Positions 12,830-24,300 are shown, counted from the first letter of the stretch. The stretch: DNA of 64,000 nucleotides from Schistocephalus solidus (GCA_017591395.1 WEDG01002552.1:1-64000), one strand, 5' to 3'. A program made the numbers and translations. The notes: generated by a model from the letters alone, not told the origin.

Positions 12830-13146
12830 CTTATCGCACCGTCTCATTTTGGAACATAAAACTGGCACCGTTCCTTTTAAAACTTTCCAGCGACAGTGAG
12901 ATCACAACGTCTACAAGGAGGGAATTCCATTGTTTGACAGCTCTGACAGAGAAGGAGAACTTGCGCACATCAGTCTCGCCTGCTTGGCGCACAGTTTCAA
13001 TGGTTGACCTCGGAGATGGGTCGTGACAGAAAATTCAAAGATGTCCAAGAATTCCAGACAACAGACCAATTTTTCACAATGGGGAATGGCTGCAGTGGAT
13101 CTCCGTGCAGTTTCCTATAACTCAAAGGGAACAGATTGAAAGACAG
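12830..13146 (-). mobile_element. Family D-like LINE fragment (RT C-terminus)
   Basis: Minus-strand fragment coding the C-terminal RT region: 'LFPLSYR' near 13140, then 'FEF..TTHLRG', then the final block that aligns with 35700-35990. It directly follows, in the same orientation, the truncated end of the G element at about 13147, so two related C-termini sit head to tail. Frameshifted; no tail seen. Confidence 0.7.
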
Positions 13147-15665
13147 TTTTCGTTAATCTAAGCGCATTCATTCGCGTTTGACCTTATATTGATGGCCGCG
13201 CAAATGGGTCATGTATGTAAACTCAAAGAAATCTTCAGATTTCCGCGAGCAGGCATGTCCGTGGATAATTCGGAATGTCCGTAGCAGGTCACATTTCATT
13301 TGTTTATAGGATAAAGGAAACATGTTAAGCTTGATAAGTCTTTCTGTGTATGACAGTTTCCTAAGACAGTGCACCTATTTTGTCTCCCGTCTTTGCACCT
13401 GCTCGATTGGATCACTGTCTTTATTCATCCAGGGCATCCATGCTGGCAACCGTATTCAAATTTGGTCTTTACAAATTACTGAAGATCCGTAAAAACAGTT
13501 CGGGAGGAAAGAATATAAAAGCGCGCTTGATCCAGTGCATGAAACTCGTCACCATTTGAACGGCTCGTTTAGAGTGTTAGGGGGGGCATTATGTTGGAAG
13601 CTATCCAGATACCTAGATCTTTGTGCGTATGTACTTCTTTTAGTGGAATTCCGTTCAGGTAGTACTGGTATTTTGAGAAACGTCTTCTCCCAGATTCCAA
13701 GCATAAGACTATACATTTGAGCATATTAAACGTTAGAAGCCACTTGCTAGAACAGACAGCCAATTTCTCAAGGTTTTCGTGTAGTTTCTGCGCGTCGTTA
13801 ACAGATTTAAACGTTTTCTGGATTTTATTTCATGTTCAGACATGATGACAGCGCAGTCAAGATCGTCAGTGAAGTCGTTTATATAAATGAGGAACAGAAG
13901 AGGACCTAAGACTAAACTCTGAGAAATACCACTTTCTACTGGAAACCACTCGGATTCAATGGTTCCAACAAGTATTTTTTGCAGTCAGCATGACAGTTAA
14001 CTTTTAATTCATTTAAAAACGTTACCCTGCATACCACATTGCAAACATACATGCAACAGTCACCGATGAGGTACACCATCAAACGCCTTCTTGAAGTCAA
14101 AGAAAATGACATCAACTGGACGGCCTTAAATAAATAAATTGTATAACTAAGGCCCACATGGCCCCATCATTACAAAAATAATATCGTGGTATAAATAAAT
14201 ACAAAGTAGATAATTGCTGCATTACGTGAGCAGCCATATGAACAGCAGAACTGAGTAGTATGGCAGGCCTATCCTATTCACAACGATTTACCATTTTAAA
14301 ACAATAGTTAACAATCTTTGGCATATACGGTGAACTAGAAAAGAAGCAGTTAACAAAAACTCCTACAGTTAGGGGGCGGAGTTCGGCGGGCCGCCAATTT
14401 AAAAAAAATAGGGGAAAAAACTGCTTCTCTAAAAATTAATAGCTAGAGTTGATAAGATTGGTACATTGCAACGGGATAGTATTGTGATGTTGCTGACAAC
14501 GTTTGAGGGTTCTATGACTTTTTTTCCATTTTTCCTGCGAGTAAAGACCACTCGTAAGATATGAGTGATTAGGTTAAAAGATATGTTTGGCAGCACATAG
14601 TATGTTCCTCTGCTCCACATACTTCAATACGTGCATCTTACTTGTTTTTTTCATGACCTGGCACAAAATGCAAGTTACACTAATGCGACGGTAATTTTTC
14701 GACTTCAACTTATACCCTCTTTTGTGAATCGGGAATCTAAGGCCAATTTCCATTTCTGCGTTAGTTCACCCTCTTCTATGGACTGTTGGAATATCATCAA
14801 AACTGGCTCACACAGTACATCGGCCAATTCTCGAAGGGGATGCGGATGAATTCTATCTGGACCCAGTGACTTGGCAGGCTTCAAGCGGAGTAGTTCTATA
14901 CTTACCAATGTGGGCGAGAAGTAAACATTATTTTCTAACGCGAACGTTTCCGAATGTTGTAGATGCTCTGACTAGGGGAGCGGAAGATGATTTCTTTCAT
15001 GAGTGAATACTGACTGGAAGAAGCTAGCGAGGACTAAGTCTTTCGTTTGTTTATCCCTTTCCAGTACTCCGTTTTGGAACCGCAGCGCTGGAATTCGGTC
15101 ATGATTTCTTTGGTTCTTGCTTATGAAACCTTATAGGATCTTGGGATGCTCAAATGAGTTCTGAAGTATGGTTAGCTCATAGTTCCTTCGGAGTGGGTTT
15201 GCCTCACGCTTACAGACACCTTGCTGTCATTTGTAGTCCTGCAACTTTTCGACACTCCCTCTTAGTCGAAACTGCTTTCACGTCATCTGAAGTTCGCGGT
15301 TTATCAACAACCGACGGTTTTTTGTTTTCTTTCTTTTTAGGGGACAATAAATATTTATAATTCTTTCAACCAACGAGCTGACCGTTCTCCAACATTCATC
15401 CACAGTTCCCCGTAATGTGATTGTCCAGGATTTTGCGGAGGTTTGCGTACGCATGCTGGAAAATTCTCCTTTCCAGATGTTTGTTTCCAGTTTCTAGAGT
15501 GAGTCATGCTGTGAGAACATGGAGTACTCAAAAAGCAGTATAATGTGGTCAGTAGCACCCATTTGCGGTAGATCTTGTAAATTCAGTGAATTATCATCGT
15601 CTCAGGTGAACACGAGTTGAAAACAATTCAAACGTTGCCTTTCCGTAATGCGTGTTCTAAATGGT
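13147..15665 (-). mobile_element. Family G LINE (ORF2), split by a family A 3' end
   Basis: Minus-strand group 2 element read from 15665 down. It contains the end of EN (15355-15665, 'DHIILLFEYS'-like), the linker, RT entry ('KSLGPDRIHPHPL', 14705-14908), and 'LTSGLYSQEKWKK' at about 14520-14570. After the foreign insert at 14126-14513 it continues with 'GRPVDVIFFDFKKAFDGVPH' at 14065-14125, the palm near 13890-13950, 'NGIPLKEVHTHKDLGIWI' at about 13600-13660, and the C-terminal region 13168-13374. The FDFKKAFD aspartate (RT motif A) is preserved. Many frameshifts. The RT of element E is the closest relative in the window. ORF1 is absent. Confidence 0.82.
14126..14513 (-). mobile_element. Family A 3'-end fragment inserted in the G element RT
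   Basis: About 388 bases of the family A 3' UTR in minus orientation: TTAAATAAATAAATTG tail at 14126-14141, a decayed form of the GC hairpin (14150-14165), and the conserved 3' UTR including the GGCGGAGTTCGGCG stretch near 14375-14390. It stops in 'GTTTGAGGGTTC'. Flanking G sequence codes adjacent parts of one RT (EKWKK on one side, GRPVDVIFFDF on the other), with about four codons unaccounted for. This is a strongly 5'-truncated insertion into an older element. Confidence 0.85.
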
Positions 15666-15716
15666 ATATTCTGGAAGAGTAATTTGTGTCTTTAATCTAA
15701 AGCAAACGCTGAGCGA

Positions 15717-15740
15717 ATATATATATATATATATATATAT
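15717..15740. repeat. (AT)12 microsatellite at an element junction
   Basis: Twenty-four bases of perfect alternating AT. It lies exactly between the decayed minus-strand G element and the start of the plus-strand I element, so it may be a target-site expansion or an insertion hotspot. Confidence 0.95.
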
Positions 15741-17095
15741 CGTGGTGTTCACCGAACAGCGGTAATAGCAAAAATACTAGAAAAAATAATTTACAAACAA
15801 ATGCTAAACTATCTAACAAACGCTCACCTCATACCTTCCTCTCAACACGCTTTCTTACCTAAAAAGTCATGTCAGTCCTGCCATCTCACCTTCCTTGAAT
15901 TCGTTTCAAGTAACAGAGATGACGGGAACACGGTAGCTACGATATACTTTGACCTAAAAAAAGCGTTCGATAAAGTACCCCATCAAAGGCTTCTAGTGAA
16001 GCTAAAAAGTCATGGGATTGGGTCTCCCCTTCTTGACTTTCTAAAATCTTACCTTCAAAACCGATATCAGGTAGTACAAATTCGAAACGTAGTCTCAGAA
16101 CCATCTCATATTAGTAGTGGAGTACTTCAGGGGACTATGCTTGGTCCCCTCCTATTTCTTATATATATTCACGACTTATCCTCTATATCAACGTCAGCTA
16201 AACATTTTTTATATGCGGACGACTTAAAACTTGCATATGCATATAACCAGCATACAGTAGCCAGTATGCATAGAACGATTGAAAATGATCTTTAAAAACT
16301 AAGCGAATGGAGTACTTTATGGCAAATGCCATTCTCTCCAAGTAAATGTCATCTCCTGATCTTTGGTTCACAAAAACTTCCTTCCATATTTTTCAATAAT
16401 CAGGAAATAACCGAGACAACATCAATAAAAAACTTAGGTCTTAGCTATACAAATACTCTTGATTTATCTCCCCACGTTAAACAAATATCACCAAAAGCCC
16501 ATAGACTATGCGGATTCATTTGTAAAAATTTCTCCTCACCTGCCCTAAGGACAAGACTATATAAAATGCACGTTTTACCTCTCTTGGATTACTGCTCAAT
16601 TTTGTTGGCATTATGCCATCAGATGGCCGAAAGAAACTAGAAACTATTCAAAGATGCTTTACCAGATCCTTATCCAAATGTGATGCCTTTCAAGGCTCAT
16701 ACACGGTAGTATACGATAGATATGGTCTTCAACCCGTCTGGATCAGAAGACTCAAAAATAGTCTCACTTTTCTATTCAAAATCACACACGACCAAGATAT
16801 TCTCAGAATGAATATACTAACAAATCAAAACGGCCCCCGAGACACTAGAAATTCAGAAAATATTATAAAAATTCCGAAATTCAAAAAGGCCCAACGATCC
16901 AACTTCTATTCCATAAGATACGCGACAATATGGAATGCCCTGCCAAATTCTATTAGAAATAGTCGAAACATACGAGAATTTAAAATAAAAATCAAGCAAT
17001 ATATGTTAAATAATAGCACACATATATTTTTGAATAAGATAGGGCATTTTTCAACTCAGTTCTTCAACATAGAATTCGGGCCAGGAGGGCTCTGA
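15741..17095 (+). pseudogene. Reverse transcriptase (one stop, one frameshift)
   Basis: Nearly continuous RT of about 450 codons. Visible landmarks are 'YFDLKKAFDKVPH' (motif A, about 15947-15980), 'SGVLQGTMLGPLLF' (about 16115-16160), YADD at 16212-16223, 'SIKNLGLSYTN' (about 16425-16455) and 'WNALPNSIR' (about 16930-16960). Only two lesions are seen: an in-frame TAA at 16293-16295, and a frameshift near 16613-16640 where the reading moves from the 16326-16640 frame to the 16613-17095 frame. It lacks EN because of 5' truncation, so it could not move by itself. RT identity is certain from the motifs. Confidence 0.9.
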
Positions 17096-17420
17096 CGCGG
17101 CAGTAACTGTTGGCTATAGCTTCTTCAATCCTGAGTTCTCCCGATGAGCTGCTTTATCTGCACCTAGATGTCAAGCTGAAAATCCAAACGTACTTTGCGT
17201 GCGGTGATAGCCATTTCACTAGAACCGGATACTCAGGCCAGAATCTCCCACGATTAGTTATTTCATGTCCTTTTATAAACCACCTACGACGATCTGGTTA
17301 TGTGGTACACCCTCTGGTTATGGGCAAGCTATAAGTGGTGGTTAGTGACCTACAAGACTCATAAATACCTATCTTCTGGCTATGCCCTTAAGGGCTCTCA
17401 ATTTAATGATTTATATATCC
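15741..17420 (+). mobile_element. A-like LINE 'I', 5'-truncated, best-preserved RT
   Basis: Plus-strand group 1 element. The first bases already code the RT motif 'RGVHRT' and the copy runs to the C-terminus 'FGPGGL' (stop at 17093-17095), the counterpart of EKGPPGI in family A. The 3' UTR ends with a perfect palindrome GCCCTTAAGGGC at 17384-17395 followed by a T/A-rich tail, in the same position as the GC hairpin of family A. Codon composition is more A-rich than its neighbours. The clean 5' edge at an (AT)n tract is typical of 5' truncation. Confidence 0.85.
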
Positions 17421-18230
17421 ATTATTTAAAAGCAGCTTTTTTTCTATTGTTAAAACTATTTAAAAAATTATGATAACTTTACTTTTTAAAATGTTTTTGG
17501 ATAGCATCTTTATTTTTATGTATAATTTTATGATTAGTAAACAATTTGCTTTAAAACTAACTTGCAAAACTAATTATTTTTTATCTCTGTCTGTTAGTAG
17601 TATGTTTTTTCCGTTTTTAACATCATTTATGCTCTATGTTATTCGAATGCGCAATGAGCCACACGTCTAGGTTTTGATATAACTTTATGAAACGAATGGT
17701 ACTAGCTGTTTCATACAGCTAGATCAAACATTATCAACACTATGATATATAATACAAATATGAAGACTGTATGACTGCATTTAAAGTTTCTTACCGTTGA
17801 ACTCTTCTTGCTCCTAATCTATTTTGTACCTTTTTAGCAATCAGTCAACTAAGTCTAATTATTCGGCAGACCCCACACCGGAATCGACTGCGCTCGCATC
17901 TGATTGGAAGTACCTATCCCTTTGAATCGCCTGCAGACGTTTCTACCTCTGTCAAATGAATACCCTCGAACGTCAATAACAGACTCGTCTTGACTCTTAA
18001 CATTATTTCCCTGATACATTCATCTTCATTCTGTATAGCTGTTTTTACTTCATTTTTGCTATTTCTTTACCTTGGAAAACAGATTTTGTTTACTTAAAAC
18101 AAACTCGTCATTTCAACACTGCTATTTAAGCAAACAAACAAACCAGTAGACAAAACAGCAGACCGAGAAGAACCACAAAGCAGCAATAATGAAGAAAGCA
18201 GTAAACTACTGAACATTACCAAAAACTAAG
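17421..18230. other. Unclassified AT-rich spacer
   Basis: T-rich stretch without coding motifs or similarity to other parts of the window. Small ORFs such as 17470-17670 are composition artefacts of A/T runs. The last part may include the 5' UTR of the C element. Confidence 0.5.
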
Positions 18231-18259
18231 CTAAACAGTGAAGGGCTGGCACACTGTGA

Positions 18260-19511
18260 TGGATGCCGAGGACTCACAACCAGAGTTTTGAGATTAGAAG
18301 GAGACCTCGATCTCCTATCGGAAATAATATCAGTCCTCATAAAACATAATAAAATTAACTCGCCGAAACACGATGCGAATGAGCCGAAAAACATCAGCAA
18401 GCTTGAACATAATTATCACAAGGAAACGGTAGAAGTCAATAGGCACAACATTAAGCGCAACATAAAGAGAAAAAGAACAAAGTCATTAGAACAAACCTCT
18501 GAGTCAGTTGAAATACAGATGACCAGAAAGAAAAATAAGCGAGGAGGAAATTATGTCTTGCGTTTCCCCAGGTTCGGGAAATCTAATGCACATAGAATCC
18601 GACTGCACAAAAAGTAAATCAGCGATCGACGGTCTCTGAAAAAGTCAAAAACAGTAATCGTAAGGTTTCTTTACTGCCACGGACGAGCGACAGCAGCATG
18701 CTTTTTACATGTCCATCGAACAACAATGAAGCAGGGCATGGTAACCAGCAAAGTAATGGCGGAAAAGTGGCCTACGACTTATCGACAGACCTGGATGCCA
18801 TAAACCAAAAATGCAGGTTTCCCGGGTGCTATTCGTGCAAAACGCATTGTCAGGAGAACTCACGCAGTTTGAAAGGTCCATAGAGATGTCTGCAAATGAA
18901 CCAACAGGCTCACCGATGAAGACAAATTTGAACACAGTATTAAAGACTGTATCAAAGGGTATGATTCAACCTTCAATCACTAAAAAGAAAGCAGGATGCA
19001 GAAACGAGTTTTTTTCCTGACAGGTCATGTTGTCTGGTAGTTCAGGGAGTCTCCGAGGCTACTGGGGAAACGCCAAAAGAAAAGGGTAAAACAGGATCTG
19101 CTGACATTCCAAAAATTTATTGAATGATACGCAAGAAACTGGTGTGACAGTCGACATCAAAAAGATCTTTTCGATTGGGACCTCTCGTTACAAAATGAAA
19201 CGCATGAGGTTCGACCAAGACCATTAAAAGTCGTTTTGGGGAGCAAACAGCAGGTAGATCTATTGCTCTCTCGAAAGTCCCAACTACGAAAGAATCATCG
19301 TGGAGTTTTTTTTCAGCCGGATTACTCTCCCACCGATCGGATGAAAATGAGGAAACTGGTAGCAGAATTGAAAAGACGTCAATACGAGGGGGAACAAAAC
19401 TTGAAAATAGTAGACAACAAAATCATCAAAACGGTGCGCTCGTTTTTATGGGAACATCCGGTGAAATTGACGGCAACCACGCCGGTAAAAAGCCCTACCA
19501 AATGCCTATAG
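18260..19511 (+). pseudogene. ORF1 of the C element (frameshifted)
   Basis: ORF1-type protein in several open pieces (18288-18617, 18811-19020, 19236-19511). It begins with a Cys-X2-Cys next to a leucine-rich coiled-coil-like segment ('CDGCRGLTTRVLRLEGDLDLL', about 18255-18320), passes through a Lys/Arg-rich region, then a block with 'VVQGVSEATGETPKE' (about 19037-19080), matching the 'VIRGVPES' RRM-like block of E. It ends in the basic domain with 'FFQPDYSPTDRMKMRKL' and 'SFLWE' (19310-19455). LINE ORF1 proteins are RNA-binding chaperones that package the transcript. Three or more frameshifts make it inactive. Confidence 0.75.
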
Positions 19512-20416
19512 ATTTGAACCCAGACAGGAGACTGGATATATCTTGTGAAATATCCAGCAGAAATCTCCATGTGGAAGACAGAACTAAAAATCTTCAGAAA
19601 TCGAGGCAAGGAAACAAGATTAAAATGATGTACACAAATGTGCAGAGTCTATTGAACAAAATGGATGAAATTAAACTGGTCGTGGACCATTTACAACCTG
19701 ACTTCATAGCTCTAACTGAAACATGGTTAAATGAACAAATCGCAGACACCGAAGTCCGAATAGACGGTTTTCAGCTTATCCGCATGGATAGAAACGGACG
19801 TAGGGGTGGTGGAATCGCAATGTTTATACGAGAAGGCATTGACTTTATTCCGGATGGGCCCTCGCCAAGTAGGATCTCGTCTTGCGAAATACTTTGTTGT
19901 AAACGGAAAGTCCCAAACCAACCAGACCTCCATATTGCCGTGGTATATCGACCCCCAGGTCAGCGAATGGACACGGACGAAGCACTCATCGCAGAGGTAA
20001 AGCAAATCTGCCGTAGTAAACATTTATTAATACTTGGAGATTTCAACGCTCCCGATATCGATTGGGTGTCAATGTACTGCTCGCGATCGGAAAATTCATT
20101 CGAACAGCAATTATTTCAGTTGGTAAATGAGGAGTTTCTTACCCAACATGTCACAATGAAGACCCGGTTCCGAAATGGGCAGCAGTCAAGCTGTTTGGAT
20201 CTAATCATTAGTAGAGACGACAATTGCATCCTTGCATTAAGTTCTTACGTGCCGCTTGGACGAAGTGATCATTGTGTTCTTGCTTGGGAGTACAGTCATT
20301 TTTTTCTGTACCCAAAACGTCGTGCAGTTAGGCAGAGAAATGTATGGAAAGGGATTATCCCAAAAATGAAAGAATTACTGAATGGGATAGACTGGAGCCC
20401 CTGCACATGTACCTGA
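19448..20416 (+). CDS. AP-type endonuclease domain, start of ORF2 (C element)
   Basis: An uninterrupted 322-codon ORF covering the whole LINE endonuclease. Motifs in order: 'YTNVQSL' (residues about 60-66), TETW with the metal-binding Glu (about 90-93), RGGGI, VYRPP, GDFNAPDIDW with the catalytic Asp/Asn, SCLDLI, and SDH with the catalytic His near residue 273. This enzyme nicks target DNA to prime reverse transcription. The ATG at 19448 lies within ORF1, whose stop is at 19509-19511, and ORF2 is in the -1 frame relative to ORF1, so the first residues may not be used. The ORF ends at a stop in the EN-RT linker; RT coding resumes with frameshifts downstream. Confidence 0.9.
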   Translation: MGTSGEIDGNHAGKKPYQMPIDLNPDRRLDISCEISSRNLHVEDRTKNLQKSRQGNKIKMMYTNVQSLLNKMDEIKLVVDHLQPDFIALTETWLNEQIADTEVRIDGFQLIRMDRNGRRGGGIAMFIREGIDFIPDGPSPSRISSCEILCCKRKVPNQPDLHIAVVYRPPGQRMDTDEALIAEVKQICRSKHLLILGDFNAPDIDWVSMYCSRSENSFEQQLFQLVNEEFLTQHVTMKTRFRNGQQSSCLDLIISRDDNCILALSSYVPLGRSDHCVLAWEYSHFFLYPKRRAVRQRNVWKGIIPKMKELLNGIDWSPCTCT

Positions 20417-20779
20417 CCCAAATGCTGCCTAGTTCTTCATAAGTAAATTGATTCACCAATTGGTAGAGAAATTCTGCCCACTTAAAAGGCGATCATGCGT
20501 CTCCCGACCCGAGTGGGTGACATCGGAAATAAAAAAAGGAATCTCAAGAAGAAAAAGAAGACTGTGGAGAACATATGCCAGATATTAACAACCTGAACAT
20601 TTTTCCGCTTTTTAAGAAACAGCGAAATCGGTGTCGGAATCTTCTGAGAAAAAGAAAAGATCAAACTTTGAGTCAGAAATAGTCAAAGACATACCAAGAA
20701 ATTCGAAAAGGTTTTATGCTTACGTTAATAAGGCAAAACGAAATCGCGACTGCATTCCTTGTCTTTAAAGACAATCAGG

Positions 20780-21493
20780 GAAACAGGTTAATTGATAACT
20801 CTGATAAGACCTGCCTCTTATCCAATTTCTTTATGTCCGTGTATACCGAGGAACCATTTTTTTGACGAGGATGAATACTACAGTACTGCCACATCTACAA
20901 ACAAAATAAGCACGGTGTCGTTCCCAATGGACACAGTAAGAAAAACTCTGAAACAGCTACAGCCCACTAAATCACCTGGCCCAGATGGTATATCCGCAAA
21001 AGTTCTCAATGAACTCACAGAACAGCTGGCCCTTCCGCTCTCCAAGATATTTGAAAGTTCGATGGAGGCGGGGGCTCTGCCTACCGAGTGGAAGATAGCC
21101 AACATAACCCCCATCTATAAAGGAGGAGAGAGGACATCACCAAACAGTTTCCGACCAGTCAGCCTCACAAGTATCTGTTGCAAAAATGATGGAGAAGATT
21201 ATTAAAAACGGAACTGATGAGGCATCTTGAAGAGAATAACTTGCTAAGTTCATATCAACATGGATTTCGAAGTGGTCGATCCTGCCTCACAAACTTGCTC
21301 ACATCCATGGAAAGTTGGACAAAAATCATTAGAAATGGGTTTGTCAGTCGATGCGGTCTACATTGACTTTAGCAAAGCCTTTGACAGGGTTCCACACAAA
21401 CGTCTGATCTCTTAGCTGCGTCAAGTAAGTGTGTCTGGCAACCTACTCAAATGGTTGGCCGACTTTCTCACAGACAGGCGCAAGCGTGTTTGT
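20780..21493 (+). pseudogene. RT, first half (C element)
   Basis: RT entry and fingers/palm of the C element. The ORF 20792-21205 carries 'KSPGPDGISAKVL' and 'WKIANITPIYKGG'; after a frameshift near 21180 come 'HGFRSGRSCLTNLL' (about 21259-21300) and 'VYIDFSKAFDRVPHKRL' (about 21355-21405), including the motif A aspartate. Coding stops at 21493, at the junction with the family A insert, and picks up again at 23190. Confidence 0.85.
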
Positions 21494-23189
21494 TTAAATA
21501 AATAAATAAATAAATAAATTGTATATTTAAGGCCCAGAGGGCCCCATCATTCCAAACTTAGTATCATGGTTTAAATAAATACAAAGTGGATAATTGCTGC
21601 ACTATGTGAGCATCCATATGAACAGCAGAAATGAGTAGTATGGTAAACATATCCGATTCAAAAAAGATTTGACATTTATAAAACAAAAGTCATCAATCGT
21701 TGGCATACACGGTGAACTCGAAAAAGAAGCAGTGAAAAAAACTCCTAGGGTTAAATCGGAGGCGGAGTTCGGCGAGCCGCCAATTTAAAAAAATAGGAGA
21801 AAAAAACTGCTTCACTAAAAAAATTAATAGCTAAATGCAATGGGATAGTATTGTGATGTTGCTGACTGCGTATGAGGGTTCGGGACGCTCCTTGTCGGGT
21901 GAGAGGTAATATAGCAGTCAGAGCTACTGTTTATAAACACCAGTGGAGGTGAGAGAGGACGAACTCATCGTAGACAACATGGTCGAAAACGAAGAGGGGA
22001 CAGTAGAGGTCACGAGATCATCATCGAGATGCGACCTTGCTGACTGTATAGTCCATCACCAAAGAGGCGAAACCATCAGAACCCACTTTGATCATCAACA
22101 GATCCTGGAGACTATCGTCAGGGTTGCAAAATTCGAAGGAAAGTATCAAGGTTGTCAAGAGTTGGCAATGCTAGTTTAAAAAGGAGGGGAAGAAAAAGTG
22201 AATGCAAAGATTGACTCTGCAGAGGATGATGGAAAATATAATTAGAGACCCAATATAATATCAAGGGATCTGCCTCAAATACCAGGAGGACCCTTTTCAA
22301 AAATCCAAAAAGTTGCGAGTTTGGGAAAGAAACAGACAATAAGGACTTTATATCTTTCGAAGTTAAATGTTTGCGTAATTTGGTTTTTGAAAAATAGCTA
22401 ATGTAGACGACAACCTAATTTGCAGTGGTAGATTATTCCATATGAAAGCATATTTGGAGGCAAAAAAACTGAGACCGGTTGGTTGTGGAGCTAAGGGGTG
22501 GTGAAATGAACATGGAGGAATTACGAGTGGCATAGGGTCGATTTACCGGAGTGAGAGCGTTAATTCGTGGGATATTTGGGCTAGAATTAACGCGAAACAG
22601 GAAGCAGAGACCAGCTTCGAGTCTTCTAACCCACAGAAATTTAATGTTTGCTAACTGGCATCTATCCGCATAAGAAACTGGATCCAGGAAGAGAAAAATA
22701 GTTTTCGAGTAAAAACCCTCTGAACTTTTTTTCAATCTTACTGCGGTCAGAGGCGTTCATCAGCCCAAATAGGGGACAGCAGTATTCGAGGATAGGAAGA
22801 ACAAACATGCGGTATAGGTTTAACTTTATTTCCGGAAGGAAGAAATTATGTGATATAAAACCACATATCTGTGCAGCCTTTGCAGAAATTCGATCTGCAT
22901 GAGGCGATAATGCTAGCTTATTCGTGTAACTTAGACCTAAGTCTTTTATGGTTGATCGTTCTAAAAAGTGTACTATTTTTGAAATACTAGGGTCCAGGAA
23001 GCTTTGGCGGGGCCAAAACACATGAAACTGCTCTTGGATGGAGAAAAATTCCATCTGCCAAGTACAGCTCCAACGTGAGAGCATTAGTAGATCAGTGTTT
23101 ATTTTGTCAACGCAACTATTAGCAGTGTCTTTAGAAAATGAATAAATGCACTTGAGATCGTCAGCGTAAACGAAATTTTGTGAATTTGT
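21494..23189 (-). mobile_element. Family A LINE inserted in the C element, with target duplication
   Basis: Complete 3' end in minus orientation: (AAAT)n tail 21494-21520, hairpin GGCCCAGAGGGCC 21531-21543, 3' UTR, C-terminus near 22290-22330, and RT back to about 23189, just upstream of YADD. The minus-strand ORF 22662-23225 is its RT remnant with 'FVYADDLK', and its first codons belong to the C element. The bases TTTGT at 21489-21493 recur at 23185-23189 beside the far junction, consistent with a 5-bp target-site duplication or microhomology, because this copy's own sequence could also supply TTTGT. It is 5'-truncated and frameshifted. Confidence 0.9.
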
Positions 23190-24130
23190 ATCGGAGACAC
23201 TAAATCTCACTGGGAAACCGTTCACAGTGGAGTTCCGCAGGGCAGCGTTCTGGGTCCCATTTTGTTTCTGATATACGTAAACGACTGCCTGGATTGTCTG
23301 ACATGCGAGAAGGTAATGTTCGCTGACGATTTGAAGTTATGGAACTCGATTGAAAAACCGGAGGATGCGCGAAAAATTACAACAAAACTTAGATCGATTG
23401 CAAACATGGTGTGATGAGTGGCTGCTGAACCTTAATCTTAACAAATGCCAAATAATCCGACTGCGGTCTAGTTCCAGAAGGCTGATTGAGTTTGAATACC
23501 AGTACTCCATCAGTGGTCACCAACTCCAGGAGGTAAATATTCTAAAGGACTTGGGTATATGGATAACACCAACTCTCAAACCATCGTCGCACTGTGCGAA
23601 TATCGCAAAGAAAGCTATGTGTATCTTAGGCGCAATCAGGAGGTCCTTCGTTAATTTTGACGGAGAGCTTTTTTTGGGCGCGTTTATGGAACATTTATCC
23701 GGCCGGTGTTGGAATATTGCGTTCAGGCGTGGCGCCCTTTGGACGAAACATGACTACGCTCTGCTGGAGAAAAGTTCAACGGAGGGCAACGAAACTAGTC
23801 AGCGGATTGGAATGCCTACCCTATGAGGGCCGCCTAGAAAGACTCTAAAAATTTTTTTCCTCTCTTATAGGCAATACAGAGGGGATATGATCTTAGTCTT
23901 CAAACTGGTCAGAGGAGTTGATTGTGCTCTTCAGATGGCCAACTTTTTGAATTGGCAAACATGACAAGTCTCCGAGGTCACCAATACAAACTGAAAAGAA
24001 ATCACGCCAAACTTGAAGTACGGGCCAACTTCTTTTTCCCAAAGGGTGATTGACGAATGGAACAAGCTGCAAGCCTCAGTTGTTCAGGCTGAAAGCGTTG
24101 AAATGTTTAAAAAGAAGACTTGATGCATTT
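23190..24130 (+). pseudogene. RT, second half (C element)
   Basis: Continuation of the split RT: 'SGVPQGSVLGPILFLIYVND' (about 23227-23285), 'FADDLKLW' as the catalytic box (about 23320-23343), a frameshift in the A-run at 23370-23375, then the ORF 23350-23826 with 'QTWCDEWLLNLNLNKC' and 'KDLGIWITPTLKPSSH', and the thumb/C-terminal region to about 24130 with 'LFPLSY'-like and 'LRGHQYKL'-like motifs. Together with 20780-21493 it makes a complete, mildly damaged RT. Confidence 0.85.
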
Positions 24131-24230
24131 TTTTACTTGATGAACATATATTTAGTCGACAGCAATGATTGATATACTAAAAACGACTATCGCCATGTAA
24201 CATTTGCTTGTTTTGCTAGCGCCTATCTGT

Positions 24231-24290
24231 AAATAGGGTTTTCAAAGGCTCTGCCTATCTCCCTTATATATACTGAATTATACTGAATTA
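24231..24290 (+). repeat. 3' hairpin and 10-bp tandem tail of the C element
   Basis: AAATAGGG ... AAAGGC-TCT-GCCTAT ... TCCCT forms a nested hairpin at 24231-24263, followed by two copies of TACTGAATTA (24271-24290). The same hairpin design occurs in D and K with other tails. In CR1-type elements the 3' UTR structure and the short terminal repeat are known to be used by the RT to start priming; that role here is inferred. Confidence 0.75.
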
Positions 24291-24300
24291 TAAATTAAGT

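Larger units (their letters stand above)
18231..24300 (+). mobile_element. Family C LINE, nearly full-length host split by family A
   Basis: Group 2 element with ORF1 (about 18260-19511), ORF2 endonuclease (19448-20416), linker, RT first half (about 20780-21493) and RT second half (23190-24130), then a 3' UTR with the group 2 hairpin (24231-24265) and two tandem TACTGAATTA units (24271-24290). The middle, 21494-23189, is a minus-strand family A copy. Joining the flanks gives 'RKRVC' followed directly by 'IGDTKSHWE' in the same frame, which is the expected CR1 RT order just before 'SGVPQGSVLGP'. Removing the insert leaves about 4.4 kb, a plausible size for a complete CR1-like element. Confidence 0.88.

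Noticed and set aside
17470..17670. Hydrophobic 66-codon ORF resembling a membrane segment
   Set aside because: T-rich sequence codes Phe/Leu-rich peptides by composition alone.
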